Below are positions 7,914-18,155 of a stretch of 43,804 bases of DNA, piece by piece (the first letter of the stretch is position 1; each line of letters opens with the position of its first letter). A program made the translations under genes and the position numbers. The stretch is from NCBI GenBank assembly GCA_007571365.1, contig RKRN01000219.1:1-43804 (forward strand), written 5' to 3'. Under the pieces are notes generated by a model. It was given only the letters and a program-made list of their open reading frames with translations. It made no database searches and had not been told where the DNA came from. The stretch is from Candidatus Latescibacterota bacterium. GTDB taxonomy: Bacteria > Latescibacterota > UBA2968 > UBA8231.

Positions 7914-9251
7914 ATGCTACCGCATTCGCCAAATCGCCTATTGTTAATGCTCTGCCTCGCGCTGTGTATCGCGCCGCCAGCAGGGGCCTTGCCCGAACTC
8001 ATTGACCGTATCGTCGCCACCGTTGACAATCACACGATCCTTTGGTCCGAACTCAACTACCGACTGCGCTTTGAGGCCGAGCAGCGCGGGTTGTCAGTCT
8101 TTGTCGAATCCGAGCAAATCAAGGCACTCCGCCGCGAGATCCTCGACGCCATGATCAACGAGCAAGTACTCGTTCTCAAGGCCCAACAGGACAGCATTCA
8201 GATCGACCCCTCCGAAGTCGAGGAAATGCTCGGCCAGCAGTTCCAGATGGCCAAAAGCAGCATGGACGACGGAGAATTCGCGCAGATGCTAGAGCGCGTG
8301 GGCTTGAGCGAGCGCCAGCTCAAGGCCCGCTACCGCAAGGAAATTCGCCATCGCCTGCTGTCGCGCCAGATGCGCGCCTTTGTCTCGTACCGGGTACACG
8401 TTAGCCACCGCGACGTAGAAGAGTTTCGCGTCGCCCACCAAGACACCTTGCCTTGGCAAATCTCGCTCAGCCACATTCTGATCGCGGTCCAGCCTAGCGA
8501 TGAAGTGCTACAAGAAAAACGGGCGCAGATTGAAGAGGTCCAAGCCCTGCTGACCGCTGGCGGCGATTTCGCTACCATAGCCCGCACCCACTCTGAAGAC
8601 CCCGGCAGTGCCTCGCTCGGCGGCGACTTGGGCTGTTTCTCGCCTGGCACCTTGGTGCCCGAGTTTGAGGAAGCGGCCTTCGCGCTCAAACCGGGTCAGA
8701 CCAGCGAGCCGGTCTTGAGTCCCTATGGCTATCACTTGATACAGGTGCGCGAAAAGCGCGAAGACTCCATCTGCGCCAGCCACATCCTCGTCTTAGCCCC
8801 AACCTCGGAAACCGACCAAGAGCGGGCGCGGGAAACGCTAGAGCACTTGCGCCACCGCGCCCAAAATGGCGAGGAGTTTTCCCAACTCGCCCGCCAGTAT
8901 TCGGGCAACCCACAGACGGCCATGCAGGGCGGCCTCTGGGGCACCTTCCCCAAAGACCAGATCCCCGAATTCCTCCAGCCTTACCTCCGCAACCTCAAGC
9001 TGGGCGACATTAGCGAACCCTTATTTTTTGACGATGGTGGTCACATCATCAAAATCGACGACGACCAAGCCGTGCTTGAGGGCCTGATCCGCGAAAGCCG
9101 CACCGCCCGAGCCGTGCGCCAACTAATCGACGAGTACCGGCAGCAAATCCACATCGAGGTTCGGCTCGACGAGGAAAACTTGCGCCGACCAGTACAGAAT
9201 GCGACTGGATATCTTTCTGAAGAACACGGGGCTGATCAAGCAGCGCAGTGA
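7914..9251 (+). CDS. surA: Periplasmic chaperone / peptidyl-prolyl isomerase SurA
   Basis: A 445-residue protein. A signal peptide (about residues 1-25, ending PPAGA) is followed by the SurA N-terminal chaperone region (ELIDRIVATVDNHTILWSEL). Two parvulin domains follow: the first with SHILIAV, GGDLGCFSPG and YGYHLIQV, the second with SHILVLAP, GGLWGTFPKD and GGHIIKI. SurA escorts unfolded outer-membrane proteins from Sec to the Bam complex. The second gene of a parvulin pair here, it starts 2 nt after the lipoprotein parvulin. The following S4-domain gene begins inside its last 53 nt. Domain order matches the family, so the assignment is strong. Confidence 0.92.
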   Translation: MLPHSPNRLLLMLCLALCIAPPAGALPELIDRIVATVDNHTILWSELNYRLRFEAEQRGLSVFVESEQIKALRREILDAMINEQVLVLKAQQDSIQIDPSEVEEMLGQQFQMAKSSMDDGEFAQMLERVGLSERQLKARYRKEIRHRLLSRQMRAFVSYRVHVSHRDVEEFRVAHQDTLPWQISLSHILIAVQPSDEVLQEKRAQIEEVQALLTAGGDFATIARTHSEDPGSASLGGDLGCFSPGTLVPEFEEAAFALKPGQTSEPVLSPYGYHLIQVREKREDSICASHILVLAPTSETDQERARETLEHLRHRAQNGEEFSQLARQYSGNPQTAMQGGLWGTFPKDQIPEFLQPYLRNLKLGDISEPLFFDDGGHIIKIDDDQAVLEGLIRESRTARAVRQLIDEYRQQIHIEVRLDEENLRRPVQNATGYLSEEHGADQAAQ

Positions 9252-9480
9252 AGCCAAGCGGGCCTGCGACGCCGGGCAAGTCCAGATCGGCGGCCGGCCG
9301 GCCAAGGCTTCGCACACCGTGGTCGTAGGTGAGCAGATACACATTGCGACCCCCTCTCGCCTGCTCGACATAGAGGTGCTCGGCCTCCCGGAGCGCCCGC
9401 CCGCCCGCCGCGCCCGCCGCCGCTTTTATCGGATCCTCCGCGAGGAGTATCGCGACCCGTACGAAAACTTGAGCTTTTAG
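9199..9480 (+). CDS. S4-domain RNA-binding protein (Hsp15/RqcP-like)
   Basis: A 93-residue protein. The S4 RNA-binding domain fills residues 1-60: MRLDIFLKNTGLIKQRSEAK, then GQVQIGG and the end VVVGEQI. A basic tail rich in Arg (PPARRARRRFYRILREEY) follows. Small stand-alone S4 proteins such as Hsp15 and RqcP bind rRNA or tRNA on 50S subunits with stalled nascent chains; a similar role here is inference. The start lies 53 nt inside surA, in another frame, and the S4 motif needs this start. Stop TAG is directly followed by the methyltransferase gene. Confidence 0.85.
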   Translation: MRLDIFLKNTGLIKQRSEAKRACDAGQVQIGGRPAKASHTVVVGEQIHIATPSRLLDIEVLGLPERPPARRARRRFYRILREEYRDPYENLSF

Positions 9481-9481
9481 G

Positions 9482-10249
9482 ATGCAAGCTGTGGGCAACG
9501 TCGCGCAATCGCCCTATCAAGGGCTAGCCCCCATTTACGACCATGTAATGGCCCACGTCGATTACGGCGCATGGGCCGCTTACATCCATGTGCTTTTCGC
9601 CCGCTTTGCTCCCACCGCCATCCGCGTCGTGGACTTGGCCTGCGGGACCGGCAATGTGTCTTTTGCGCTCCACCGCCTTGGCTACGAAGTACCGGGCGTG
9701 GACCGCTCTGCGGCCATGCTGGAGGTTGCACGCGAAAAGGCCGCCGCCACCTGCGTCGAATTCGTCCAGCAAGACCTGCGCCAGCTAGGGGGCCTAGGGC
9801 CTTTTGACGCGGCCACCTGCCTATACGACAGCATCAACTATCTGCTCACGCCAGCCGATATCGATGCGGCTCTGCGCGGCGCACAGGGCATTGTGCGGCC
9901 CGGTGGGCTTTTTGTCTTTGACATCTGCACCGAGCGCAATTCGCTGCGCTATTTCCGCGACATGCGCCACAGCGAGCGCGGACCGGGCTTTTCCTACGAG
10001 CGGCACAGCAGCTACGACCCAGACCGGCGGCTACAGCGCAATCACTTCCGCATCCGCCGCGCCGGGAGCGATGTCGCGTTCGAGGAAACCCATGTCCAGC
10101 GCATCTATCCGCTCGCCGCTGTCGCGGCCCGCGTCGCGGCAAGTGCTTGGGAGTTGCTCGCGCTCTTCGAAGATTTCACACTCGACGAAGGGACCGAGGA
10201 ATCGGACCGCGTTCACTGGGTCCTCCGCGCTCCACCAACGGAGAAATAG
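9482..10249 (+). CDS. Class I SAM-dependent methyltransferase
   Basis: A 255-residue cytosolic protein. The Rossmann-type SAM site is clear: motif I VVDLACGTGNVS (about residues 49-60), the acidic ribose-binding position in YEVPGVDRS, motif III FVQQDLRQL and the post-motif DAATCLYDSINYL. N-terminal YQGLAPIYDHVM is common in small-molecule methyltransferases of the UbiE/YqeM type. Substrate cannot be told from sequence. It begins 1 nt after the S4 gene stop and ends 2 nt before the DHH gene start, so it belongs to the mfd-surA run. Confidence 0.85.
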   Translation: MQAVGNVAQSPYQGLAPIYDHVMAHVDYGAWAAYIHVLFARFAPTAIRVVDLACGTGNVSFALHRLGYEVPGVDRSAAMLEVAREKAAATCVEFVQQDLRQLGGLGPFDAATCLYDSINYLLTPADIDAALRGAQGIVRPGGLFVFDICTERNSLRYFRDMRHSERGPGFSYERHSSYDPDRRLQRNHFRIRRAGSDVAFEETHVQRIYPLAAVAARVAASAWELLALFEDFTLDEGTEESDRVHWVLRAPPTEK

Positions 10250-10251
10250 CT

Positions 10252-11202
10252 TTGGACCTGCAGCTAACAGCAACGCGCGCATTCATTGAGGAGGCGGATG
10301 ACTTCCTGCTGACGACCCACGTCAACAGCGACGCCGACGGTCTCGGTGCCTGCATGGCTTGGGCCCACTTGCTAAGGGGCCTCGGCAAGTGCGCTGACAT
10401 CGGCCTGCCCGAGCCACCGGCCGGCCAATGCTCCTTTCTCGCCGGCTGGGACGGCGTGCGCCACTTCGCCAACCTCGACTTGGCCCGCTATCGCTGCGCT
10501 ATTGTCGCCGACTGCCCCTCCCTCAGCCGCATCGGCCCGGTGGGCCCGTGTCTCAGCTCCGACATCCGTCTCCTCAATATCGATCACCACCAAGGCAACG
10601 AGTGCTTCGGCGCCGTGAATATCGTGGCGGAAGTCAGCTCTACTTGCGAACTTCTCTACCATCTCGCCAGTGGCCTCGGCTATGAGGTTGATGCCGTCGT
10701 CGCCGCCCAACTCTATGCGGGGATTCTCTTCGATACGGGCGGCTTTCGCTTTTCGCTGACAACGGCCACCACTTTTGCAGTGGCAGCCGACCTAGTGCGA
10801 CGCGGGGCGCGGCTTGATGTCATCGCCGAGGGCGTCTTCGGCAACAAGAGCCTCGGCTCGGTCAAACAGCGCGGCCAAGCCATTGAGAGTTTGGTGCTGC
10901 GCCTCGGAGGCCGAGTGGCCGTGCTCCATCTCGACTGCGCGGCCATGAGTGCCGGCGAGCCGGATGAAGTAGTCAACTACGGTATGATGATCCAAGGCGT
11001 CGAAGTGGCCGTGCTACTCAAGGAACGCGCACCCGGATGCTACCGCGTCAGCCTGCGCTCTCGCGACAAGGTCGATGTCAGCCAAGTCGCAGGTACCTTT
11101 GGCGGCGGTGGCCACGCTCGTGCCGCCGGGTTGGAGGTAACGGGTGTGCCCCAACATATTGTTGAGGATATATTGACCGAGATCAGCCGCCATTTGAATT
11201 AG
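10252..11202 (+). CDS. nrnA: DHH/DHHA1 phosphoesterase, NrnA-like
   Basis: A 316-residue protein matching bifunctional oligoribonuclease/PAP phosphatase NrnA, which degrades nanoRNA and removes 3'-phosphoadenosine phosphate. Metal motifs are visible: HVNSDADGLGA (motif I), DCPSLSRIG, the name-giving DHH in NIDHHQGN, and DTGGFRFS. The C-terminal DHHA1 domain ends with GGGGHARAAG. In motif I the usual HxxPDxDxxGS reads as HVNSDADGLGA, a mild variant. TTG 10252 is the preferred start, with GGAG 8 nt upstream and 2 nt after the methyltransferase stop. Last gene of the mfd run; an AT-rich stretch (11203-11278) follows. Confidence 0.87.
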   Translation: MDLQLTATRAFIEEADDFLLTTHVNSDADGLGACMAWAHLLRGLGKCADIGLPEPPAGQCSFLAGWDGVRHFANLDLARYRCAIVADCPSLSRIGPVGPCLSSDIRLLNIDHHQGNECFGAVNIVAEVSSTCELLYHLASGLGYEVDAVVAAQLYAGILFDTGGFRFSLTTATTFAVAADLVRRGARLDVIAEGVFGNKSLGSVKQRGQAIESLVLRLGGRVAVLHLDCAAMSAGEPDEVVNYGMMIQGVEVAVLLKERAPGCYRVSLRSRDKVDVSQVAGTFGGGGHARAAGLEVTGVPQHIVEDILTEISRHLN

Positions 11203-11278
11203 TAATAATTATTTTTTATTATAAATTTTTATTACAATATTTTATTTTGCCACCAAAAAGCGTAAGGAATACATTCCA

Positions 11279-12196
11279 TTGCATTTGATTACCTTAAAGG
11301 ACTGGTCCTCAGCCGATGTGCAGCAAGCTGTCGAGCTCGGTCTCGCCGTCAAGGCCACCCCCCAGCACTACGCCGACGCGCTCGCTGGGCGCACGGTAGT
11401 TCTGCTTTTCCAGAAGACTTCGACCCGCACCCGCTGTGCTGGCGAGATCGGCACCGTCCAGTTAGGCGGGCACGCCCTCTATTTGAACTGGCAGGATACC
11501 AACTTCGGCCTAGCCAACTTAAGCGACGAATTTCGCGTACTCTCCGGCTACTCCGATTTCGTCGTCGCCCGCCTGCTCGAACACGCCGATGTGCGCCGTG
11601 CGGCGGCCGCCGCCCAGGTACCGCTGATAAACGGTTGCTGCAATCGCTACCACCCCTTGCAGGCGTTGGCCGACTTGATGACCCTACAGGAGGCTTTTGG
11701 ACGGCTCGAAGGGGTGCGGCTGACATACGTCGGGGTGCTCAACAACGTTGCCAACTCGCTCATTGCCGCTGGGATCAAAGTGGGTATGCACGTTACTTGC
11801 GTCTGCCCCGAAGTCAACGCCGCCGCACGCGATGACGAACTCTACGCCGAAGCCAAGCGTTTGGGACTCTACGAGCATGCGGAGGAACTGCATCCGGCAC
11901 TGGCAAAGTCTGACGCCGTGTACACCGACACTTGGATTGATATGGAGTTTTTCACTGATCCCAAGTTCGCCGGCGAAAAGGAGCGTCGGGTCCAGACCTT
12001 TCAGCCCTATCAACTCAACCGCGAGTTGCTCGCCGAGCTAAACCTGAAAATCCTGCACTGCCTTCCCGCCCATCACGGCTATGAGATCGAAGGTGCGCTC
12101 TTGCACGACGAGCGTTCGCTGATCTTCACCCAAGCCGAAAACCGCTTGCACAGCCAGAAGGCCGTGCTGCTCAAGCTGGCGCAGGCCCGCGCCTGA
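11279..12196 (+). CDS. Ornithine/related carbamoyltransferase, divergent subfamily
   Basis: A 305-residue enzyme of the aspartate/ornithine carbamoyltransferase fold, which transfers carbamoyl from carbamoyl phosphate to an amine. Carbamoyl-phosphate motifs are intact: QKTSTRTR (about residues 43-50), YHPLQALAD and HCLPAHHGYEI near the C-terminus. The amino-acid-binding loop, SMG in classical ornithine carbamoyltransferase, reads WIDMEFFTDP here, and the GDARNN region reads VGVLNNVANS. These place it in a variant group, so argF is likely but the exact amine substrate is uncertain. TTG 11279 has AGGA 10 nt upstream. No other arginine genes are adjacent. AT-rich DNA precedes it, probably holding its promoter. 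Confidence 0.8.
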   Translation: MHLITLKDWSSADVQQAVELGLAVKATPQHYADALAGRTVVLLFQKTSTRTRCAGEIGTVQLGGHALYLNWQDTNFGLANLSDEFRVLSGYSDFVVARLLEHADVRRAAAAAQVPLINGCCNRYHPLQALADLMTLQEAFGRLEGVRLTYVGVLNNVANSLIAAGIKVGMHVTCVCPEVNAAARDDELYAEAKRLGLYEHAEELHPALAKSDAVYTDTWIDMEFFTDPKFAGEKERRVQTFQPYQLNRELLAELNLKILHCLPAHHGYEIEGALLHDERSLIFTQAENRLHSQKAVLLKLAQARA

Positions 12197-12238
12197 GCCA
12201 AAACCTAGGGCAGGCCAGTCCGTGGAATTTCGCCCGTC

Positions 12239-12718
12239 TTATCCCTCTTCCCGCACCCACGTCCCGCTTCGCCCGCCCCGCTTCTCCACGAGTCGCAGCT
12301 CGGAAATCACCATCCCGCGATCGACGCCCTTGCACATGTCGTAGATCGTCAAAAGTGCCGTACTCGCCGCCACTAAGGCCTCCATCTCCACGCCCGTGCG
12401 GTCGTCAATTTTGGCCTCAACCTCAACCTCGACCCGATCCTCGCCGATGTGCAACTCTACGCTGACCGCCGTGAGATTGAGCGGGTGGCACAAGGGGATT
12501 AACTCCCCGGTGCGCTTGGCGGCCATGATCCCGGCCAGCCGCGCCGCTTCTAAGACGTTGCCCTTGGCAACTTTGTTCTCAGCAATTAGCTGCGTTGTCG
12601 CACGGGCCATGCGGATCTCGCCGCGCACCCGCGCTAGCCGCGCCGTCGGCTGCTTGCCGCCTATATCGACCATCTTGAGACGGCCCTGCTCGTCGAGGTG
12701 CGTTAGCTCCTCGGCCAC
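12239..12718 (-). CDS. moaC: Cyclic pyranopterin monophosphate synthase MoaC
   Basis: A 159-residue enzyme that, after MoaA, forms cPMP in molybdenum cofactor synthesis. The start THLDEQGRLKMVDIGGK, the core KGNVLEAARLAGIMAAKRT, IPLCHPL and the active-site segment YDMCKGVDRGM, which carries the conserved Asp and Lys, are all present. GTG 12718 uses the G of the icd TAG stop (TAGTG), so translation is probably coupled to icd. A longer frame upstream would overlap the icd 3' end and lacks family similarity. No other mo-cofactor gene is in the window, and the pairing with icd is not a known functional link. Confidence 0.93.
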   Translation of the reverse strand: MAEELTHLDEQGRLKMVDIGGKQPTARLARVRGEIRMARATTQLIAENKVAKGNVLEAARLAGIMAAKRTGELIPLCHPLNLTAVSVELHIGEDRVEVEVEAKIDDRTGVEMEALVAASTALLTIYDMCKGVDRGMVISELRLVEKRGGRSGTWVREEG

Positions 12719-13971
12719 TACATGTTCTCGATAATTGCGGTGCCGAACTCCGAGCACTTGACCTCGGTCGGCTCGTGCATCAGCCGCGCAAAGTCATAGG
12801 TGACGACCCGGCTCGCAATCGTCTGCTCTAGCCCCTTGACGATCAGGCCGGCCGCCTCGTTCCAGCCCAAGTGGCGCAGCATCATGTCGCCCGACAGGAT
12901 CACCGAACCGGGGTTGACCTTGTCTTGGCCGGCGTATTTGGGTGCCGTCCCGTGGGTGGCCTCAAAGATGGCGTGGCCCGTGGCGTAGTTGATGTTGCCG
13001 CCTGGGGCGATGCCAATGCCGCCGACGCAAGCGGCCAGCGCGTCGCTGATGTAATCGCCGTTGAGGTTCATCGTGGCGATGACCGAGTACTCGGCCGGGC
13101 GCGTGAGAATCTGCTGCAAAAAGGCGTCGGCGATCGCGTCCTTGACGGTGATCTCGGTGCCGTCGACGACGATGCGAGTCCAAGGGCCGCCGTCGATTTC
13201 TGCGCCGCCATACGCCTTTTGCGCCACCTCGTAGCCCCAGTCGCGGAAGGCCCCTTCGGTGAACTTCATGATGTTGCCTTTGTGGACTAACGTGACGCTA
13301 TCGCGGCCTTGGGCAGCGGCGTAGTCAATGGCGGCGCGAACCAACCGCTCAGTGCCCTCTTGCGAGATCGGCTTGACGCCCAAGCCAGCCGTATCTGGAA
13401 AGCGAATTTTGCCGTAGCGGTCGGCGAAGTGCTCTGCAAGCAGCGACTTAAAGTGCGCGTTGTCGTCCGTGCCCTGCTCAAATTCGATCCCGGCGTAGAT
13501 GTCCTCGGTGTTTTCGCGGAAGATGACCATATCCACCAGTTCGGGTTGCCGCACCGGCGAGGGCACGCCGCTGAAGTAGCGCACCGGGCGCAGACACACG
13601 TAGAGGTCGAGGATTTGGCGCAAAGCCACGTTGAGGCTGCGGATCCCACCGCCCACGGGCGTCGTCAGTGGGCCTTTGATGCCGACCAGATAGGTGCCGA
13701 AGGCCTCCACTGTGGCGTCGGGCAGCCAGCTAGCGGTCTGCTCAAAGGCCTTCTCGCCGGCCAAAACCTCCATCCAAGCGATCTTCCGCTGGCCGCCATA
13801 CGCCTTCTCGACGGCTGCGTCAAAGACGCGCACGGCCGCCGCCCAGATATCCGGCCCGGTACCGTCGCCTTCAATGAAGGGGATGATGGGCTGGTCGGGG
13901 ACGCTGAGCGCATCATCTACTACGGTTATTTTTTCGCCGTTTGCGGGGGCCTTGGGCTGCCAATCGGCCAT
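12718..13971 (-). CDS. icd: NADP-type isocitrate dehydrogenase
   Basis: A 417-residue TCA-cycle enzyme that oxidatively decarboxylates isocitrate to 2-oxoglutarate. It aligns by eye with the E. coli-type dimeric class: [14 protein letters not shown] at the N-terminus, the isocitrate-binding segment [20 protein letters not shown] with phosphorylatable-type Ser, [13 protein letters not shown], catalytic Lys in [15 protein letters not shown], the metal site [10 protein letters not shown], and [17 protein letters not shown] near the cofactor site. RBS AGAGGAG lies about 8 nt before ATG 13971. It is followed in a one-base overlap by moaC and preceded, 98 nt upstream, by lipB on the same strand. 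Confidence 0.95.
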   Translation of the reverse strand: MADWQPKAPANGEKITVVDDALSVPDQPIIPFIEGDGTGPDIWAAAVRVFDAAVEKAYGGQRKIAWMEVLAGEKAFEQTASWLPDATVEAFGTYLVGIKGPLTTPVGGGIRSLNVALRQILDLYVCLRPVRYFSGVPSPVRQPELVDMVIFRENTEDIYAGIEFEQGTDDNAHFKSLLAEHFADRYGKIRFPDTAGLGVKPISQEGTERLVRAAIDYAAAQGRDSVTLVHKGNIMKFTEGAFRDWGYEVAQKAYGGAEIDGGPWTRIVVDGTEITVKDAIADAFLQQILTRPAEYSVIATMNLNGDYISDALAACVGGIGIAPGGNINYATGHAIFEATHGTAPKYAGQDKVNPGSVILSGDMMLRHLGWNEAAGLIVKGLEQTIASRVVTYDFARLMHEPTEVKCSEFGTAIIENM

Positions 13972-14069
13972 AGTACAAAACTCCTCTTGTCTTTGTTTAT
14001 TAAAGGAATAACTGGCCCGGTTCGACCGCTATAGTTGCGCTCGGGGCCTGCTTGTCGCGGCTTTTGAAT

Positions 14070-14747
14070 CTAAGGATTTCGCTCGAAACGGCCAATGCAA
14101 GCCGCCAAGGCACTGCGCTTGACCGCGACCAACTCGCAGGCGAACACATCGGCGTAGGCGCACAGCAGTTCAGCCTCGACTTCGCGCCGATCTAACGCAC
14201 ATCCCAAGAGCGCGGTCATCGTAGTTATCTCCTCGCTGCCCAAGCCGCAGGGCTTGATCGCCGCAAAGTGGCTCAAGTCGGTAGCCACATTCAAGGCCAA
14301 ACCGTGCGTGGTGATCCAGTGCCGCACGTTGACGCCGATTGACGCCACCTTGGACGAGCCGACCCAAGCACCGGCCGCGCCGCGCCGCGCCGCGCCCTCC
14401 AAGCCATAGGCAGCCAACGTGCGGATCAGCACGGCCTCCAAGTCGCGCAAGTACTGGTGTACATCCCGACCGCGCTGGCGCAGATCGACAATCGGATAGG
14501 CCACGATCTGGCCCGGCCCGTGAAACGTCACGCTGCCCCCGCGGTCAATCGCGACCACGTCTAGCCCTTTGGCTAGGAGATGTTCGGGCAGCGTCGCCCG
14601 GCCGCCGGTATAGGTTGGCGGGTGTTCGACCAACAGCAGCGTGTCTGGAATTTGCTCGGTGCGCCGCAATTGGCGCAGCGACTCTTGCCAAGCCCAAGCC
14701 CGTACGAAATCGATCCGCCCGACCCGGCAAACGTGCGTTTTATTCAT
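14070..14747 (-). CDS. lipB: Octanoyltransferase LipB
   Basis: A 225-residue enzyme that transfers octanoyl from acyl carrier protein to lipoyl domains of 2-oxoacid dehydrogenases and GcvH. Signatures are intact: RGGSVTFHGPGQIVAYPI (about residues 69-86), GRDVHQYL, catalytic Lys in SSKVASIGVNV, HGLALNV and catalytic Cys in IKPCGLGSEE. The start ATG 14747 (MNKTHVCRVG) fits the family; an ATG five codons further upstream cannot be excluded and neither has a clear ribosome-binding site. lipA, the usual partner, is not adjacent. Its link to icd is positional only. Confidence 0.92.
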   Translation of the reverse strand: MNKTHVCRVGRIDFVRAWAWQESLRQLRRTEQIPDTLLLVEHPPTYTGGRATLPEHLLAKGLDVVAIDRGGSVTFHGPGQIVAYPIVDLRQRGRDVHQYLRDLEAVLIRTLAAYGLEGAARRGAAGAWVGSSKVASIGVNVRHWITTHGLALNVATDLSHFAAIKPCGLGSEEITTMTALLGCALDRREVEAELLCAYADVFACELVAVKRSALAACIGRFERNP

Positions 14748-14986
14748 TGCTCTGCAAGGCATTCATAACGAGTGATCGCACCCAATCCACTCCGCCGTTA
14801 GTCCGGCATCACTGGTCCACAGCTATCGCCGACACCGAACCTCATATGCGAGCACCTGCCGGCTTCGGCGTAAAGCCACTTGCCCCAATCGCCTTTCACA
14901 ATGTACCTTTTTTGCAAAGGGACCGCTCACGCCCTACGCGCTCCTTGTGCCCCATCACGGAATGCCTAAAAAGACGCACCCCTCAA

Positions 14987-15274
14987 ATGATTCTGGATCG
15001 AGACCGAGAAGCCATCACCCGCCTCGCCGAGTGCTATCCAATCACGCGCCTACTCCTCTTTGGCTCTAGCATTGACCCCACCCGCGAAGGCCGCGACATT
15101 GGCTTGGCCGTAGAAGGCCTGCCTCCACAGGACTTTTTTTTCTTCTACGGAGATCTACTTTTTAGTGTCTCTAAATCCGTTGACCTCATTGATCTTTCGC
15201 AAGACTCAAAGCTGACCCGCCAAACCCGCAAAGAAGGACTTCCTCTGTATGAGGCTGCTCAGAAAGTACGTTGA
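14987..15274 (+). CDS. MNT-type nucleotidyltransferase (MntA-like), degenerate site
   Basis: A 95-residue minimal nucleotidyltransferase of the type paired with HEPN toxins; MntA-like antitoxins AMPylate and silence HepT-like RNases. The core LLFGSSIDPTREGRDIGLAVEG holds the GS motif, but the metal-binding pair normally reading DxD appears as DIG, so the second Asp is lost. VSKSVDLIDLSQ follows, with the third-Asp region kept. The end EGLPLYE is typical. The HEPN partner starts 26 nt inside its 3' end and is itself frameshifted. The gene is open, but the lost ligand suggests decay or loss of catalysis. No ribosome-binding site stands out before ATG 14987. Confidence 0.7.
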   Translation: MILDRDREAITRLAECYPITRLLLFGSSIDPTREGRDIGLAVEGLPPQDFFFFYGDLLFSVSKSVDLIDLSQDSKLTRQTRKEGLPLYEAAQKVR

Positions 15275-15478
15275 CGCTGAGTTTGAACAGATCGAACGGG
15301 TCTTGACGGAATTTCCCCAGAATCGGTTGTACACCGATTTGTCCACCCTTGAATTGGCAGGTGTATCTACCTCCTGCACAATTTTTACAACGGTATTGAA
15401 AATATCCTGAAACATGTCGTGCAGGATCGAGGATTGGAGGTATTCGACACATTCAAAAGGGACGTGGAGAATTCGACC
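15249..15478 (+). pseudogene. HEPN (HepT-like) toxin remnant, frameshifted and truncated
   Basis: From ATG 15249 the frame reads MRLLRKYVDAEFEQIERVL and STLELAGVST, then shifts. A single missing base near 15372 would restore STFLHNFYNGIENILKHVV, the characteristic first-helix segment of HEPN ribonuclease-type toxins that pair with MNT proteins. After the shift the frame is open but the R-x4-6-H catalytic motif and the rest of the roughly 120-150-residue protein are absent; instead the frame runs into the PhyH gene. So the gene has a frameshift plus a 3' truncation. The frameshift alone could be a sequencing error, but the truncation could not. Confidence 0.75.
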
Positions 15479-16279
15479 ATGGAGAACAACGCCTATCCCG
15501 AGCTGGCGGATCTCAACATCCGGTTGCAGGAACTGGAAAGCCAAGGGTACACCGTGTTCCCCGAGTACCTCGACCGCAACACTACAGCCGCAATTCGCGC
15601 TCGTATCGACAGCCTCGTCGGCCCCATTGTGTCCGCCGATCACACTACTGCCAGACACGACCTGCGGCATCCCATTCCGGGGGAGCTTATGCCCCGCTTA
15701 GTGAACAATCCGGCGACGCTCGAACTTGCTGCCACATTGATTGGGTCGTGCGATCTTCGCATGCGCGAGCAAGTTTTCATCCGCACTGATCCTTCGCCGC
15801 CACCATACCAAGCTCCGCAATGGCACATCGACGCGGCCTTTTGCCGCGCAGAGTTTGCAGCGAGGCCGCGACAGGTCTATTACCAGATGCTGCATTGCTG
15901 TAGCACGGTTTCCACCGGAGGGGCCGCGTTTATGGTCGTGCCCGGCTCGCACAAGTTGTCTCTCGAAGCCATCGATAAGACAGAGCGAGCGGAGGGCCGG
16001 GGACCCATCCAGAATCACACCGCCTCAGTCCCCGACGCCAATGACGACGGCCTTGAAATTTGCGCCAACGATGGAGATCTCATCGTCTTTAATCCTTTGT
16101 GTTATCACGCCAGTTCTCCCAACCGGACGGACCGCCCTCGCTACGTATATTTCACCTCGTTCTATCATCCGTCAGCGGCTCGCTTGATAGAACTGGTGCT
16201 CCGAACCCAGTACCGCGACAACTTTCCCGACTCACTGCGCCAAGGCTTGCCGTCCGAGCTTCAGAGCTTGCTTGATTAG
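15479..16279 (+). CDS. Phytanoyl-CoA dioxygenase family protein (canonical HxD site)
   Basis: A 266-residue Fe(II)/2-oxoglutarate-dependent oxygenase of the PhyH family, which hydroxylates small or lipid substrates. The iron ligands are present: HID at residues 116-118 (in QWHIDAAF) and a distal His at about 210 (NPLCYHAS), followed about 10 residues later by Arg in RPRYVYF that would bind 2-oxoglutarate. GGAAFMVVPGSHK is the typical segment before the distal His. ATG 15479 has GGAG 9 nt upstream; the frame is open further 5' but that part is the HEPN remnant. Substrate is unknown. It lies 217 nt before groEL with no terminator visible between. Confidence 0.85.
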   Translation: MENNAYPELADLNIRLQELESQGYTVFPEYLDRNTTAAIRARIDSLVGPIVSADHTTARHDLRHPIPGELMPRLVNNPATLELAATLIGSCDLRMREQVFIRTDPSPPPYQAPQWHIDAAFCRAEFAARPRQVYYQMLHCCSTVSTGGAAFMVVPGSHKLSLEAIDKTERAEGRGPIQNHTASVPDANDDGLEICANDGDLIVFNPLCYHASSPNRTDRPRYVYFTSFYHPSAARLIELVLRTQYRDNFPDSLRQGLPSELQSLLD

Positions 16280-16358
16280 CATTATCAGCGCGACGGTCTC
16301 TCCGTACCTGCGGCATATGCACCCTCCATTCATGTGCAGGTCAGATTGAGGGTTATCC

Positions 16359-16387
16359 TTGCACAAAAACGACGTAATTTTTATATT
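16359..16387 (+). promoter_or_regulatory. groEL promoter
   Basis: TTGCAC (16359-16364), a 17-nt spacer and TATATT (16382-16387) make a good sigma70-type promoter. The expected start is near 16394, just before the CIRCE element, so the operator would sit in the 5' leader. Confidence 0.75.
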
Positions 16388-16407
16388 TGACTGCTTAGCT
16401 TTGTTTT

Positions 16408-18137
<1,730 letters not shown>

Positions 18138-18155
18138 CATCTCTCTGTCGCAAAT

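Noticed and set aside
11203-11278. AT-rich stretch as a replication origin or horizontally acquired edge
   Set aside because: Only 76 nt, with no DnaA boxes or repeats seen; a promoter/leader of the carbamoyltransferase gene is the simpler reading.
13309-14034. Long open frame antisense to icd (241 codons)
   Set aside because: It mirrors the codon pattern of the icd gene, which is unmistakable, and its translation has no recognisable motif.
14339-15274. One continuous 311-codon frame ending with the MNT protein
   Set aside because: The first two thirds are antisense to lipB and Arg/Pro-rich noise; MNT similarity starts only at ATG 14987.
15419-15478. N-terminal extension of the first PhyH protein
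   Set aside because: These codons are the HEPN remnant, and GGAG upstream of ATG 15479 supports the shorter start.
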